NCBI GenBank assembly: GCA_027563935.2
Contig: CM050446.2
Span: 123,768,499 to 123,832,498 of the forward strand
DNA length: 64,000 nucleotides
Direction of reading: 5' to 3'
Source: Costus lasius
Taxonomy: Eukaryota; Streptophyta; Magnoliopsida; Zingiberales; Costaceae
Every line of letters begins with the position of its first letter. Within the stretch, counting starts at the first letter, position 1. Of the stretch, positions 1 through 10,074 are shown piece by piece. The translations under genes and the position numbers were made by a program. The notes under the pieces were generated by a model, which had not been told where the DNA came from, did not search any database, and saw only the letters and a program-made list of their open reading frames with translations.

Positions 1-367
1 TCCAAGAATCATACCGGATTCTGGATTTGTCTTTCCCATTTAGTTTAACTGTCCCATTTTTAAATATTTAAATTTTATTTTGTAAACTCACATAAAAAAT
101 TTAAAAATATTAATTCCAGTTCAATTAATCTGCGCAACTTTGACAAGTGTGTTAATTGCTTTCTTAATAGCCATGTCGAATTCCCACAAAAGTGTCTATG
201 AATATTCTACCTAATATTAGAATTTAGAACATAGTAATTATATCACTCACCAAGATATATTAGAAAAAAGAGCACAGCCAACAAACCTAGTTGACTAGTT
301 CGACACGAAATTAAAAAAAAAAAGCCATGAAACCACTGTAAATTGTAATCTATATTTGACAAGTCAA
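1..367. other. AT-rich intergenic sequence
   Basis: No convincing reading frame on either strand. The stretch is AT-rich, and the part around 140-180 weakly resembles the segment before the duplicated unit (a 'gctttctt' block followed by an 'atgtc.aattc' block, also seen near 41000-41135). It is probably flanking or degenerate unit sequence. Confidence 0.4.
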
Positions 368-522
368 ATGGCGGCCTTGTCCAACTTTCCATATGATAGT
401 GCTTTCACGGGGGACCCCGAATCTCTTGACGCATCCATTTTGCTCAACAATTGTACTTCGCATATTCAACCAGTGGAAGAACCTATTTACGAATTAATCA
501 AAGCGTCAGGCACCTCAAAGAG
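368..522 (+). CDS. Candidate first coding exon of an unrecognised gene
   Basis: An ATG at 368 opens 52 sense codons, starting MAALSNFPYDSAFTGDPESL and ending in a lysine/arginine-rich tail. The frame stops (TAA 524-526) inside a canonical plant 5' splice donor, AAGAG|GTAAGC, at 522/523. That is what an exon 1 running into an intron looks like. Composition is balanced and protein-like, unlike the AT-rich flank. No matching acceptor or second exon could be found downstream, where the sequence soon becomes the 3' side of the minus-strand membrane-protein relic at 601-1011. No family is recognised. It could be a captured exon, a relic, or a chance frame; the donor site is the main reason for listing it. 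Confidence 0.3.
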
Positions 523-600
523 GTAAGCATTAATTCGAGTGCCGTTCAGCAGATTGTGCCGAGCAGATCGGGGCACCCCGCTGCAAAAACGCGGCCCCGT

Positions 601-1011
601 TCAGCTCTGTAGAGAAAGAGTATGTAGAAGAAACCATCGAAAAAAACCAAGCCTGCCTTGCCATAAATTAAGATGGCTTGGTGAAAGACTCATGGTCTTT
701 TGCAAAGCGAAAACGACGTTGATAATAGCGGCGAAAACCCAAAGCACGCCCTTCATTATATAGCCCACGACGTTACTGTCGGGAACTCGATAGATGAAGA
801 ACCAGTAGAACCCGCCCATGGCGATGAGCTCGCTTAATGTTCGGAAGACGATGACAAGCTCCGGCTTCAAGAGTTCTCCCATGTGCCATGCTAAACCGAG
901 GGACAACATGGAGGTAATGCCCCACATCAAGACCTTGAATCTCTCTGGCAGTATTCGGTGAAGATCGTCGTGGCTAGCGGTAGTGGCGGTCGCCGGACAA
1001 GTTGCGGCCAA
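601..1011 (-). pseudogene. Four-helix membrane protein gene relic (diverged copy)
   Basis: The minus-strand frame is clearly homologous to the proteins at 13696-14166 and 58948-59358. It shares a helix ending in an LAWH motif, a second helix around FYWFFIY, the linker VPDSN, and a third helix within GVLWVFAAIINVVFALQ. There is no ATG at the homologous start: the open frame begins at a TTG just after a TAG stop, and the first in-frame ATG lies about 28 codons in, next to helix 1. After residue 106 the frame is shifted relative to the sisters, so the fourth helix and the usual C-terminal tail are replaced by unrelated residues. Loss of the start and of helix 4 suggest a pseudogene. Function is unknown. 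This is the most diverged member and may mark an older duplication at the left edge. Confidence 0.6.
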
Positions 1012-2640
1012 AACGTCCTAGGGTCCCTCCATACGTGGCTATTGAACGAGGAGGTTTTGAAGCGAGGGAGGAGATTGATTTGGGCTAGTTTGAGATAGCT
1101 GGAGTTTAGTTTGTTGGTTTGAGTAGAGTTAATTTTGCTGTAGCTAGTTCAAAAAATTTTAGAGTGTTTAGTTGGTAAAATACTAATACTTTATCTAGTC
1201 AAATCTGATGTCAAAATCAATTTTAACCATAAAAAAGATTAAAGTAGGATTACGAAGGAAAGGGAAGAGTCGTCGGCGACAAGCCAAAGATCGCTGAATA
1301 GGGAGAGGGAGCTAGCCGAGCAAGAGGGAGGAGACTGGATCTCGCATAGTGGAGGTGGGAGCTCCGACCGGGGAGGCGGAGGCGGAGCTCGGGATAGAAA
1401 AGGGAGGATTGATAGGGACATAGAAGGCAGACCCGAAGACAGGCTCAGAAGATCTAAACTAGCTCATCGAAAGCCAACCCGCTATCACCTGAATATTTGA
1501 ATTTATTTCTCTTTTAATTAGATATTATTGTTAGGGTATTAATTTTAGCATGTATTTTTATAATTCAATTATTTAAATTTAATAAAAATAATATTTATTT
1601 AAGCATTATAATCCCTAAATGGAGGAATCAATTATTGGTTTAATAAAATTCTTTTGCTTACTATTAACACTATTGCATTCTCGCACCGTGAGGGCTGGGT
1701 TTTCAGTTTTCCTAACTTCCCAATTTCCCCGTGACTCGCCGCCCCTTTCCGAAATTCCAGCCGTTCGCCCAAGATCGACGCCATCCATCCTCCATCGCCA
1801 AGCCGCCGCCACAAACGCCCGCTCGCCTTCCCCTTCATCGTCCAGAAGTTCCACGCCACCAGCCAAGCATCACCGAACCCTAATCCCTCTCCACGCTTCG
1901 TGAGTCCACTGCCACCGTCCGTTCGCCACCGTAACTGCTCTCCGCCTTCATCCTTGTCACCAACGTCTATCCATCTAATCGCTCACCAATCGAAACTCGC
2001 CAAACCCATCATCTCCTCCGTTGTCGAATCCGCCACCACCAACTTTTATCCTTCCGTTTCCCAACAATCGCTGACTCACGCCTAACAATCAAACTTCACC
2101 GAGCCCCAAATTTCCTTTCCTCTCAGCGACGATTTCCTCCACGCTCCTCCTCGACTGCAGCCGCTTTGCACCTCAGCGTCCCGAGAAGCCGGCGCTGAGC
2201 TTCCTCTTTCTGTCGGACACCTGTTGTCCACTGTTCGTGGCTGCCCTCAATCAGCGCCAATATATTTGATCCCTGTTTCTTAATCACCAACACCAGTAGA
2301 CGACGACGACGCCAGCAGCCAGAACAGACGCCTACGGCGCCCACCTTCGGCTCCACGTCCACGACACCAACCCCTACTCCAGCACCGCCGCCGGAATCCT
2401 CAAACGACTTTGGCTGTCAGAGTAGACGCCGTCCAGGGCCTAATCGACGCCTACGACTCGATCCAGAATTCTAACACCGCCAATGACGCCAGCCACCTGT
2501 TTCAACGCGGACGTTCTATACTGAATCAACGCCAGCCTTCCCTCTTTGCCCACACGTGAAGAAGTTCCAACTTTATTGGTTCCTAACCCGGTTCCGGATT
2601 CAAGCAATCAACAAGGAATCGACCCATTAGGCAAGGTATA
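1012..2640. other. No supported gene; C-rich tract of unknown origin
   Basis: 1040-1480 is mixed sequence without a credible frame. From about 1680 to 2560 the + strand becomes strongly C-rich, giving many overlapping low-complexity frames on both strands that look like composition shadows. A donor-like site (GCAAG|GTATAA) sits near 2635, so the tract may be the leader of a decayed transcript or part of an old LTR. No domain is recognisable. Confidence 0.35.
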
Positions 2641-2725
2641 ATTTTCTAATTTTTTCTCCATCTTAATTTAGACAATTTCACTTATTAACATTGAACATAT
2701 TTGCTCTATACGTTAATAAACATAT

Positions 2726-3068
2726 CTGCCCCCTAGGATTGCCTTAGTTGGTGAATCTGCCCCCTAGGACTGCCTCAGTCGACGATCTGCCCCCTTGGGC
2801 TGGCCATAACACGTCAAGACTAGGGACCGAATCCCGGCACGGTTCCCCGTGCATATTCCGTCTGCTGCAGCGCAATGGTTAAAGGGTCATGATTCGTGAG
2901 GATCATGTCTAGGAGTCGAATCCTGCTGCAGGCGGAATATGCACGGGGAATCGTGCTAGGATTCGGGTCCCTAGGCCTGACGTGTTATGGCCGGCCCAAG
3001 GGGGCAGATTTGCCGACCGAGACAGTCCCAGGGGGCAGATCGCCGACTGAGATAGCCCAAGGTGGCAA
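2726..3068. repeat. Large imperfect inverted repeat (hairpin) with tRNA-like centre
   Basis: The left arm (about 2726-2860) and right arm (about 2931-3068) are reverse complements over about 135 bp with scattered mismatches. The innermost bases CCGTGCATATTCCG and CGGAATATGCACGG pair perfectly. Each arm also contains short tandem blocks starting with TCTGCCCCC. The spacer of about 70 bp has tRNA-like promoter boxes. The structure could be a foldback transposon, or two head-to-head copies of a short repeat around a SINE-like core. No protein is encoded; the reading frames here are shadows. Confidence 0.7.
2861..2930 (+). other. tRNA-like core with A-box and B-box-like sequences
   Basis: Within the hairpin spacer, GCGCAATGGTTAAAGG resembles a degenerate polymerase III A box. 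About 30 bp downstream, GAGTCGAATCC matches the B-box consensus GGTTCGANTCC except near its start. A full cloverleaf does not fold well (poor D stem, wrong anticodon-loop geometry), so it is not a working tRNA. A tRNA-derived SINE head is the likeliest reading. Confidence 0.4.
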
Positions 3069-3119
3069 AGCGCCGACTGAGGCAGCCAATGGGATCGGGC
3101 CATAACATTTATACCCTAG

Positions 3120-3440
3120 TGTAGGAGTTTACGACACCTCCCCTATCCACCCTACATCAAGGCGGGAGCTCGTGTCGAGGAGGTAGCGCTCACACCGAGG
3201 AAGGGGGGTGGAGCTCGCACCGGTGCTGGGGAAGAGGCGCGGGAGGGAGGGCTGGGGAGGGAGCGCTCACATCGAGGAAGAGGAGCTCGCATCGGCGCCA
3301 GGGAAGAGGCGCAGGAGGGAGGGCTGGGGAGGGAGGGGAGCGGAGCTCGAAGCAGGAGGAGGGAATCCAGAGGCAGAGCTCATGCGCCGGGGAAGAGGTG
3401 TGGGAGCGCATAGGGAATCGGAGGAAAAAAGCGGTATATA
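3120..3440. repeat. GC-rich tandem duplication
   Basis: A purine-rich block containing GGGGAAGAGGCGC, then GGAGGGAGGGCTGGGGAGGG, occurs twice about 85 bp apart (around 3225 and 3300), with partial copies on both sides. Frames on both strands are low-complexity and have no recognisable domain. Confidence 0.5.
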
Positions 3441-3569
3441 AAGAGAGAATCGATGAACAGGAAACCCCCTCTTTTCCTTTTTACCTTTTTTTTAATCAAA
3501 AGTTACAAATGGATGATTAATGAATGCAATAAAGTATACATAAATTTCTTCGGACAACAACATCCCCCA

Positions 3570-3931
3570 GTAAACTTTTAAGCGCCCCGGGCATTTAAGT
3601 GGAAAAAATGGGAACCCTTAATTTTTTTTAAATTGTAAGCTATCTAATAATATTAATATTAGGGTATTTTAGATTACTTATACATATAGAATACACATAT
3701 AGAATACCCTAACCAATATCATATATAAGACAAAAAAAATTATTTACTTTATAAAAAAACTTAATATTGGTTAGGGTATTCTATATGTATACGTAATATA
3801 AAATATTTCAATATTGGTACCATTGGATAGCTTATAATGTGTACATTATTTCTAAAAAAAAATATTTTTAGGAAAAAATGAGGGATCCCGTTTTTCCCAC
3901 TTAAGCGCCCCCGGGCGTATAAAAGTTTTAT
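3570..3931. mobile_element. Mutator-type MITE-like element (family of 11413-11935)
   Basis: The ends are inverted: the left end has AAACTTTTAAGCGCCCCGGG, and the right end reads as AAACTTTTATACGCCCGGGG on the minus strand. The AT-rich interior shares the blocks 'atcatatataa', 'ttagggtatt' and 'ggtaccattgga.agctta' with the element at 11413-11935, which has a clear 9-bp TSD. A half copy of the interior follows at 3935-4035. No TSD could be fixed here. There is no coding capacity. Confidence 0.5.
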
Positions 3932-4079
3932 CCCCAAACCAATATCACATATAAGACAAATAAATATTTACTTTATAAAAAAACCTAATATTGATTAGGG
4001 TATTCTATATGTATACGTAATCTAAAATATCCCAATAACGAGGCACCCCATTGTTTTGCAAATGGATGATAGACGCAAA

Positions 4080-4290
4080 AAAATTATTCGGCAACTCAAT
4101 TCCCCAATTCTTGTTTACCCCTTTTTTGAAACAACCAAATTCCCCAATTCCTTTTTACCCCTTTTTTGAAGCAAAAAATTGCAATGGATGATGATGATGC
4201 GAAAATGGATGATGGATGCAAAAAAATTCTTGGGGCAACCCAATTCCCCAATTCCTTTTTACCCCTTTTTTGAAGCAAAAGGGCGGGTTA
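4080..4290. repeat. Short tandem repeat block
   Basis: Three copies of a block reading roughly 'caattccccaattcc' followed by 'tttaccccttttttgaa' occur about 45-110 bp apart, separated by ATGGATGATG-rich stretches. This is slippage-type local duplication without coding meaning. The following 4300-4520 has no recognisable gene. Confidence 0.55.
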
Positions 4291-5176
4291 TAATGGATGA
4301 TTTGCAAGCGTCGGTTCGGGACAATGGATGGTTATATTATTGGAAATGTCGGGGCAACTTCCTTATGTGTTATGCTATAAATTTTGTGCACGCACCTTTT
4401 TCAATCGTGAAGCCCTGCACAATCCTATGCATAACACTTGTGTCACTTGATAAATCACTGTTATATAAATTTTAAAGCAGCATCGACAATTAGATTTATC
4501 TCTCCACAATACTCCTAGGCGGGTCCCGGAACGTCACTCATTTTTAATAAATATATAACATAAATAATGTATAATAACATTAATGTGGCTCGACATTTTT
4601 AATAAATATATAGAATAAATAATGTATAATAAAATTAATGTAGCTCGACCCCGCCACTCATTTTTAATATTTAAAAGTTAAAAAGGAACTAAATTTAGCT
4701 AAAATTTGACTAGTTAAATTGCTTTCTTGATTTGTCAAATCGAACTAGCCATATCTAAATAATTCAAATTTCTTTAAAATGTAAATAAATCTGATGCGAC
4801 TTACATAAATCTTCTTTATGTCAGTTTCCCGTGATCATTTATTTTTATGACAAATTACTTCATATGTCATACCATAATATCATATGGTGTCTGACTGTAA
4901 TAATAGAATTAAAAATATCCTAATTATGTGGCTCAACAAGATCCGTAAGAAAAGATGCCTTCATCAAAAAAATGTTGAAAGTAATGCAAAATGTAATCTT
5001 TCTTTGTAATTTGATCAGAATAGTTTCACAGCTATGTAAACAACACTCATATAACCACTATAGTCTATATATTTAGCACATTAAAATGCATTTCATTGTA
5101 TATAAACAACTAGATCCTTATAAACTAAATACAAAATTTTTGATGTTTCACTTTACACCATAAAAGGCAACCCTAC

Positions 5177-5250
5177 AAAATTCATATACACTTGATGCTT
5201 ATTGTGATTAACTCCCAAATGTTCCTCCAGCAACCGGTCATCTACCATTT
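5177..5250 (-). pseudogene. Exon-like block of a duplicated minus-strand gene, copy A
   Basis: Minus-strand sequence encodes the shared peptide ending VNHNKHQVYMNF, directly followed by a GTAGGG splice-donor-like sequence. The same ending is present at 41532-41612 (donor GTAAGG) and 63598-63678. Copy A lacks about nine codons in the middle relative to B. It is probably a decayed exon of an unidentified gene. Confidence 0.35.
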
Positions 5251-5525
5251 TCCACAGAAATTTCTTTTCTTTATATATAGAATAAAGGCTAAAATTGATA
5301 GCACAATGGAGATGTGGTTTTGCGTCCTCTCAGTGTTCATCTTGCATGATTATTGTTCTCGCTTCTCAGCTGATTAGATTCGGTTGCATTTATATATATT
5401 GTGTTATTGATTACACAAGTGAAGTTTAGGAATCACGTAAATATCATACAATCAATTAAATCTAGTGGTGGTTGCAAATATTAGTGTCATTGAATTTATT
5501 TAAGAGAATAAAAATGTAGAACTGG

Positions 5526-6111
5526 TGATGTAGGGGCATTGGTGGAAATGCGCATTTCTACCAATGCCTCTGGAGGTCAAAATCCACCTTGTCAAAGGCT
5601 AGGAGTCAATGGGGTCCCATCCCAGTGACTAGGGTGAAGAACTGGTTGACCTAAGGAATTAAAAGAGTGCAGCAAGAGAAGAAAGGAGAAGTTTTTTTGA
5701 CAAAGAAAGAAATTTCACAAAGCTGTGCTCTAGCTGCTTCTTTCCTACTCAATGCCTGTATCATGAGCTCGGCTCCTGAGTGGTGGCACTTTCGATCTCT
5801 ATCATTTGTATTCTAGCTCTGACTTAGATGGTGACACTCCTAATATTTCATATATTTTTGTGATTATGTGGGTTTCTCTTGTGTAACTTGTATTTTCACC
5901 TAGCATTATGTTTCCTTCTTAATCAATTAATCCTGCATCTCCTTATTGCTGGTAGTTGGGATTTTAGTTATGGAAAGTATGTGGATTTAAATGCATTAAA
6001 GCAAGTTGGATTTTTGCCCTTTTACTTTTTTTTTCTTGCAAATTTTGGTTGTCGTTGTGTCATGGGTTCTAGTACCTAGACACGTAAATTGTGCTAGGAA
6101 GATTTGTATCA
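5526..6111 (+). repeat. 5' LTR of the gypsy element
   Basis: Bounded by TG...CA and directly followed by a primer-binding site. Its last 190 bp (from 'atcaattaatcctgcatctcc') match 9043-9194, the surviving end of the 3' LTR, with many substitutions and small indels, so the element is old. Confidence 0.75.
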
Positions 6112-6113
6112 TG

Positions 6114-6125
6114 TGGCATCAGAGC
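6114..6125 (+). other. Primer-binding site, tRNA-iMet type
   Basis: TGGCATCAGAGC, two bases after the LTR end, differs by one base from the plant initiator-Met primer site TGGTATCAGAGC. Confidence 0.8.
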
Positions 6126-6159
6126 TTGCCGATCATAGCTGGATGCTATTATAGGGGAC

Positions 6160-6530
6160 CTTATGTTGAAGCAAAACACCATCGCTTAAAAAATATTGGT
6201 GAAATTGAAGTCACTGAGCTATGGAGACAACTCCACCAATTGCAAGAGCAAGGCCTTATGTTGAAGCTAAGCACCATCGCTTAAAAGATATTAGTGAAAT
6301 TGAAATCACTGAGCTACGGAGACAACTCCACCAATTGCAAGAGCAAATCACACTACACACTACTACAACGCACAAAAGATATGTGATCCCAATAAACTTA
6401 TACACATAGAAAAGATCATGACAAAATTGAAGATACACTAGAATTTGAGGGTAGATCCCAATCCGATGAATTTCTGGATTGGATACATACTGTAGAGAAA
6501 ATTTTTGATTTCAGGGATGTTTCAGGCTAG
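6160..6530 (+). pseudogene. Ty3/gypsy gag remnant with internal duplication
   Basis: A block of about 100 bp is duplicated in tandem (6160-6250, 6253-6345), each encoding EITELRRQLHQLQEQ, the leucine-rich stretch near the start of plant chromovirus Gag. At 6440-6525 another frame encodes a piece containing SDEFLDWIHTVEKIFDF, typical of the retrotrans_gag domain of plant gypsy elements. Stops and frame changes separate the parts. 6560-6880 continues with unrecognised, probably gag-derived sequence. No complete product is possible. Confidence 0.65.
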
Positions 6531-7426
6531 ACTATGGTGGGACAACACACTCGTGATAGAAAGCATCCTATTCGAACATAGGATAAGATGAATAAAGAGC
6601 TAATATGGAGGTTCTTACTAGATAATAAGTATAACTCCCACTTGCAACTCGAAAACAACTTAACAGTGGAAGTTTCCAGCCAAAATATTTACTCGAAGGA
6701 GAAATATAAGGATGAAGGTGGTGGTACAAAGAATGAAACACGATCAAAATATTTGGGTTTTCAGTCCTTGCCCAGATCATCTGAACTTAGCTTTCCTAAT
6801 GAGAGTGGAACTGACCAAGTTATGATTTCTTATGGAGAAAAGCCTAATATGACATTGACGCAACGGAATGTTTAGGAGGGGTTGTCCTTAGCTCAGTACT
6901 CTAAGGTGGTAGAGACGATGATGCAGAAAACGTGAGAAGGTCTTGAGACGAGGAAAAGAAAATCGCATCGGAGGGAAACCGGGAAAACTGATGGAAAATC
7001 TGTGCCGCTGAAATGCAAGTTGAGCAATACCGGTGAGCCGAGAAGTCCAACGCATGATTACAACTCAAAATTACTAACCTTTCCTATAGAGCTAATTTTC
7101 TATTACATGCACGGGCAATCAGGTTCCTTCACAACGTAGCGAAGGGGAGGGTGTTCGCACGCCCTAGACGAGTTGACTAGCGGGGATGTGAGGAGGGGCT
7201 GCTTGAGGAAGGACGGGGTCGAGTCGCACAAGACGCATAATTGGAAAAGGAATAGGAGCCCGACACAATTTTGGTCGTGCTGGCGCACTTTGATTGAACT
7301 AAAAGCGGAATACAAGGGACAAGAGGCACTCACAGCCGAGGCTCTCGGAGTTTGCTAGACCTAGACCTTCGCGTGGGGGAAGGTTTCTACTATAACAAAG
7401 CTGAAGAAGAACTAGCCCTCGGCCCT

Positions 7427-7434
7427 CTTTTATA
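7427..7434 (-). promoter_or_regulatory. TATA box in LTR-like segment
   Basis: TATAAAAG on the minus strand, embedded in CTATAAAAGAGGGCCG, as found at the U3/R boundary of plant LTRs. It is probably no longer active. Confidence 0.4.
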
Positions 7435-7939
7435 GATCAAGAGGGAGGAGAAAACACATGCAAAACACCTGAGGGTTGTTGGATAAGCCAACAACCTCTA
7501 ACTTCCTAAAAGAGAGTCAAGATACCCTATAACAAACTAAAAGTAGATGCTACTAACTCTAGCAGGGCATCTTGAGGAGGAAGCTGGCGCATGGGCCGTT
7601 GTCCGGGCCGAATTAGACGTGCTAGACCATCTCAGAGCAAACTGCCATGAAACAACAAAACTTGCTGATCGTGGGCTGGTTTTGGACGTTGTTGGCCATT
7701 TCTTGGGCTGGGTTGAGGACCCGGTTGTGGTAACGGTCCGTCGTGGGCTCTTGCGGTGATCCTTGGGGAAGATTTGCCATGGGGATAGGGTGTAGGGACT
7801 CCGTTGAGGCGGTAGATGGGCTGAGAATCCCCACATAACGGTCAGGAGGGTGTGAGGAATGTTGCGAACATTGAATGTCATGAAAAACAGAGTTTTTTTG
7901 CATTTTCTGCGTTTCTGGGCATTTCCACTGCATGGGTGT

Positions 7940-8220
7940 AATTTTTTCCAGGGCCGTAATTTCGGCCGGATTCTGGGCAGAGAACTTTACGGCAGAGGTG
8001 TGGAAATTTTCACTGCCTGTAATTTTGGCTGGATTCTGAGCATAAGCTTTTATGGCAAGGGTGTGGAAATTTTCACTGCCTGTAATTTTGGCCGGATTCT
8101 GGGCAAGAGCTTTTACGGCAAGGGTGTGGAAATTTTCACTGCCTGTAATTTTAGCCGGATTCTTCATTTTCACTGCCTGTAATTTTAGCCGGATTCTTCA
8201 TTTTCACTGCCATAATTTTG
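7940..8220 (-). repeat. 63-bp minisatellite encoding a 21-residue repeat
   Basis: About four full and several partial copies of a 63-bp unit lie in tandem. In the minus-strand frame the unit reads PAKITGSENFHTLAVKALAQN with a few changes, and the copies keep the frame. At the 8150-8215 end the unit shortens to about 35 bp and repeats again. Frame-keeping copies suggest expansion inside a former coding region of a retroelement; no known function. Confidence 0.75.
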
Positions 8221-9042
8221 GTTGCTGTTCTCCATTTGAGCTGACTTTTCTGGGGCATCCTCCTCATGCTCTGGGGAGTCTTCCCACGTGTCTTCTAGGG
8301 GTGTTTGGCCACCCCCATATGTGTTGTTGACTCCGTCAAACATGCAATGGTGAGTTAGTGAAAGAAGATGGAGAATCCTATTTCATTGTAGAAATTATCA
8401 TCTTGGATGCAAAATTAAGAGATGTCATGGCAAGTAATGATGTTTTGGCATTTCCAAAATTGGTTCTGTTAGAAAATTTTGATACATTGATTCAAGTAAA
8501 AAACTCCAATCTTTGTCATATCTAGTAAGGAGGAAATTTTATGTAGCTCTGATAAATCTAAGTGGCTTGATGAAGGAACCAGTGATGTTAATTTTAGTAA
8601 TACCTCCAATTCACAAGTACCTAATATCATCATGAAGCAATCTTCTGAAAAAGAGGCAAAACTAGCTTCCAATTTTCACCTAATGTGAAGTTTTGTTGCC
8701 TCGTTTGAACTAATGAATCCACGTTAAGAGACTTTGGAGTTTATATCTTCTGAATTATTATTTCATAGTATTCCAATAGTGCATTTCCATTTTCTGTACG
8801 GAGACTCCTTATGTTAGAATAAGGCAAATGCTGGAGAATAAGTTATGTATACGAGTGTTTTCTAAATCTTAACTTGATCTATTAAGCAAATGGATTTATA
8901 AGCTTTATATAGAGATGCTATCTCTTAAGCTTCTACCTAATAAATATGCAATGCTAAATACAAAGTATTATCAAATACGAGACATTCCTCGTTTAAACTT
9001 CCTGAGCCTTTAAATTCCCTAATTGATTTCAGATTTATCTTT

Positions 9043-9194
9043 CAACACCGTAATCAATTAAACCTGCATCTTTTTGTTGCTGATAGTTGGATTCTTGCCA
9101 TTCACTTTTTTTTTCGTTGTAAATTTTAGTTGTCATTGTGTCCTGGGTTCTACACTGCCGAGACATGTAAATGGTGCTGGGAAGATTTGTATCA
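9043..9194 (+). repeat. 3' LTR remnant of the gypsy element
   Basis: It matches 5925-6111 of the 5' LTR, including 'cctgcatct', 'gatagttgg', a long T run and the terminal 'gaagatttgtatca'. About 430 bp of the LTR's left part is missing, so the element suffered an internal deletion. Confidence 0.75.
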
Positions 9195-9397
9195 GCCGGA
9201 GAAATGGGAAGGCACAAGCACGGCTCTGTTCACGCAAATATTTATATGAGCCCTAGACTATCGATTCTTTAATTTCTTTTTTTCAAATAATATTGACTTT
9301 TAAGGAACATCATGGAAAATATCCTAAACTATGTACATTAAGAAAAGCTAAACAGAAACTTAAAATGCACGAACCGCAAGCGGACGGGGGTTGTTAC

Positions 9398-9433
9398 CTG
9401 CTGGGATTTCAAAAAATCCACGCAGAAAGAGAC
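9398..9433 (-). CDS. Conserved 36-nt mini-exon, copy A
   Basis: Minus strand: acceptor ATGGTAG, then 36 nt coding VSFCVDFLKSQQ, then donor GTAAC. The same 36-nt block with both splice signals recurs at 42090-42125 and 56682-56717 (VSFCKDFLKSQQ and VSFCKDLLKSQQ). It lies downstream (in minus direction) of the exon at 9688-9903. The host gene is not recognised; the exon is identified only by conservation and splice signals. Confidence 0.45.
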
Positions 9434-9687
9434 CTACCATGTGTAAAATGTGAAATGGAACAGGTGTAGTGACAAAAACGTAATTGGATCAATACCAAGA
9501 CAAAATGCAAACTACCACAAGAACAGCGGAGTGAAAGTGAAGCACGCAAAATGGAGCTTCCTTCATTCAGCTGATTTCCAGAATTCCTGGGGTATTGTAA
9601 CAGCAAACTTCACTAGCAGCAATTATACAAATTTCCTCGCGGATAGGAAACCGACGCAACCACGGAATGCAGGAAAGTTAGAGCACC

Positions 9688-9903
9688 TCACCACCTGAGC
9701 CTGGAGTCAGGATACAGGCGATAGAACTCAGAATCGAGAGCGCCAATCTCTTGCATCGTAACAGCGTTAAGCAGGTCAGTTAAAGTACCACTTTCCACAC
9801 ACCAAGGTATAACAGAATCGGGCTTTTCATGTACATCACAACTTACTGCCAAGCCAACAACAACTGTAGCATTCAAACTATTGAACATTTCGCAGCTTGG
9901 AAC
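9688..9903 (-). CDS. Candidate terminal exon of an unrecognised gene, copy A
   Basis: After an acceptor (TATGTAG at 9904-9910, read on the minus strand) the frame runs 71 codons, VPSCEMFNSLNATVVVGLAV... to ...LDSEFYRLYPDSRLRW, then stops at 9688-9690. The composition is protein-like and the acceptor is in phase with the frame. The corresponding region in copy B (42610-42837) has an insertion and frame changes, so it is broken there. No upstream exon is visible in 9910-10075, and the next homologous block downstream is the 36-nt mini-exon. Family unknown; it may be an exon relic of a gene whose other parts lie outside the unit. Confidence 0.4.
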   Translation of the reverse strand, partial: VPSCEMFNSLNATVVVGLAVSCDVHEKPDSVIPWCVESGTLTDLLNAVTMQEIGALDSEFYRLYPDSRLRW

Positions 9904-10074
9904 CTACATATTACAAGAACAAGGGGTTAATGACTATGAAATAGTGAAATTTCAAGATTTTCTGACATTTAATTGTTGTTGCATGATACTAAGCTTGCGG
10001 GTCAAGATTTTCTGACATTTAATGTATTTTGAGAGATTAGACGAAATCGCCTCAAATTGATTTGTTGAGATTAA

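Larger units (their letters stand above)
6890..8340 (-). other. LTR-like insert of unknown family within the gypsy remnant
   Basis: Read on the minus strand, this GC-richer part has an open repetitive stretch (see 7940-8220), then a TATA box at 7434-7427 followed by a leader-like region. That layout resembles the 3' end of a retroelement internal region running into an LTR. No termini, TSD or known domain could be fixed. The long minus-strand frame 7622-8173 is largely the minisatellite. The sequence after 8340 returns to AT-rich remnant sequence without a recognisable domain. Confidence 0.35.
5526..9194 (+). mobile_element. Decayed Ty3/gypsy LTR retrotransposon inserted in copy A
   Basis: The element starts TGATG and ends TATCA. 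It is flanked by a 5-bp TSD, actgg (5521-5525) and gccgg (9195-9199). Copy B, without the insert, reads 'gtagagccggagaaatgg' at 41905, so the left TSD has two later substitutions. A 5' LTR and primer-binding site are present, followed by gag remnants, then a region with another LTR-like segment and a minisatellite, then only the last 150 bp of the 3' LTR. No reverse transcriptase or integrase is recognisable. The empty site in copies B and C shows that the insertion post-dates the duplication. Confidence 0.8.

Noticed and set aside
1615..1903. Overlapping open frames on both strands in C-rich sequence
   Set aside because: Low-complexity composition shadows without domain, conserved copy or clear splice signals in phase.
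2861..2930. Functional tRNA gene
   Set aside because: B box is good but the D stem and anticodon arm do not fold into a cloverleaf; better explained as a tRNA-derived repeat core.
7940..8220. CRISPR array
   Set aside because: Repeats are directly contiguous without unique spacers, and the DNA is a plant nuclear genome; it is a minisatellite.
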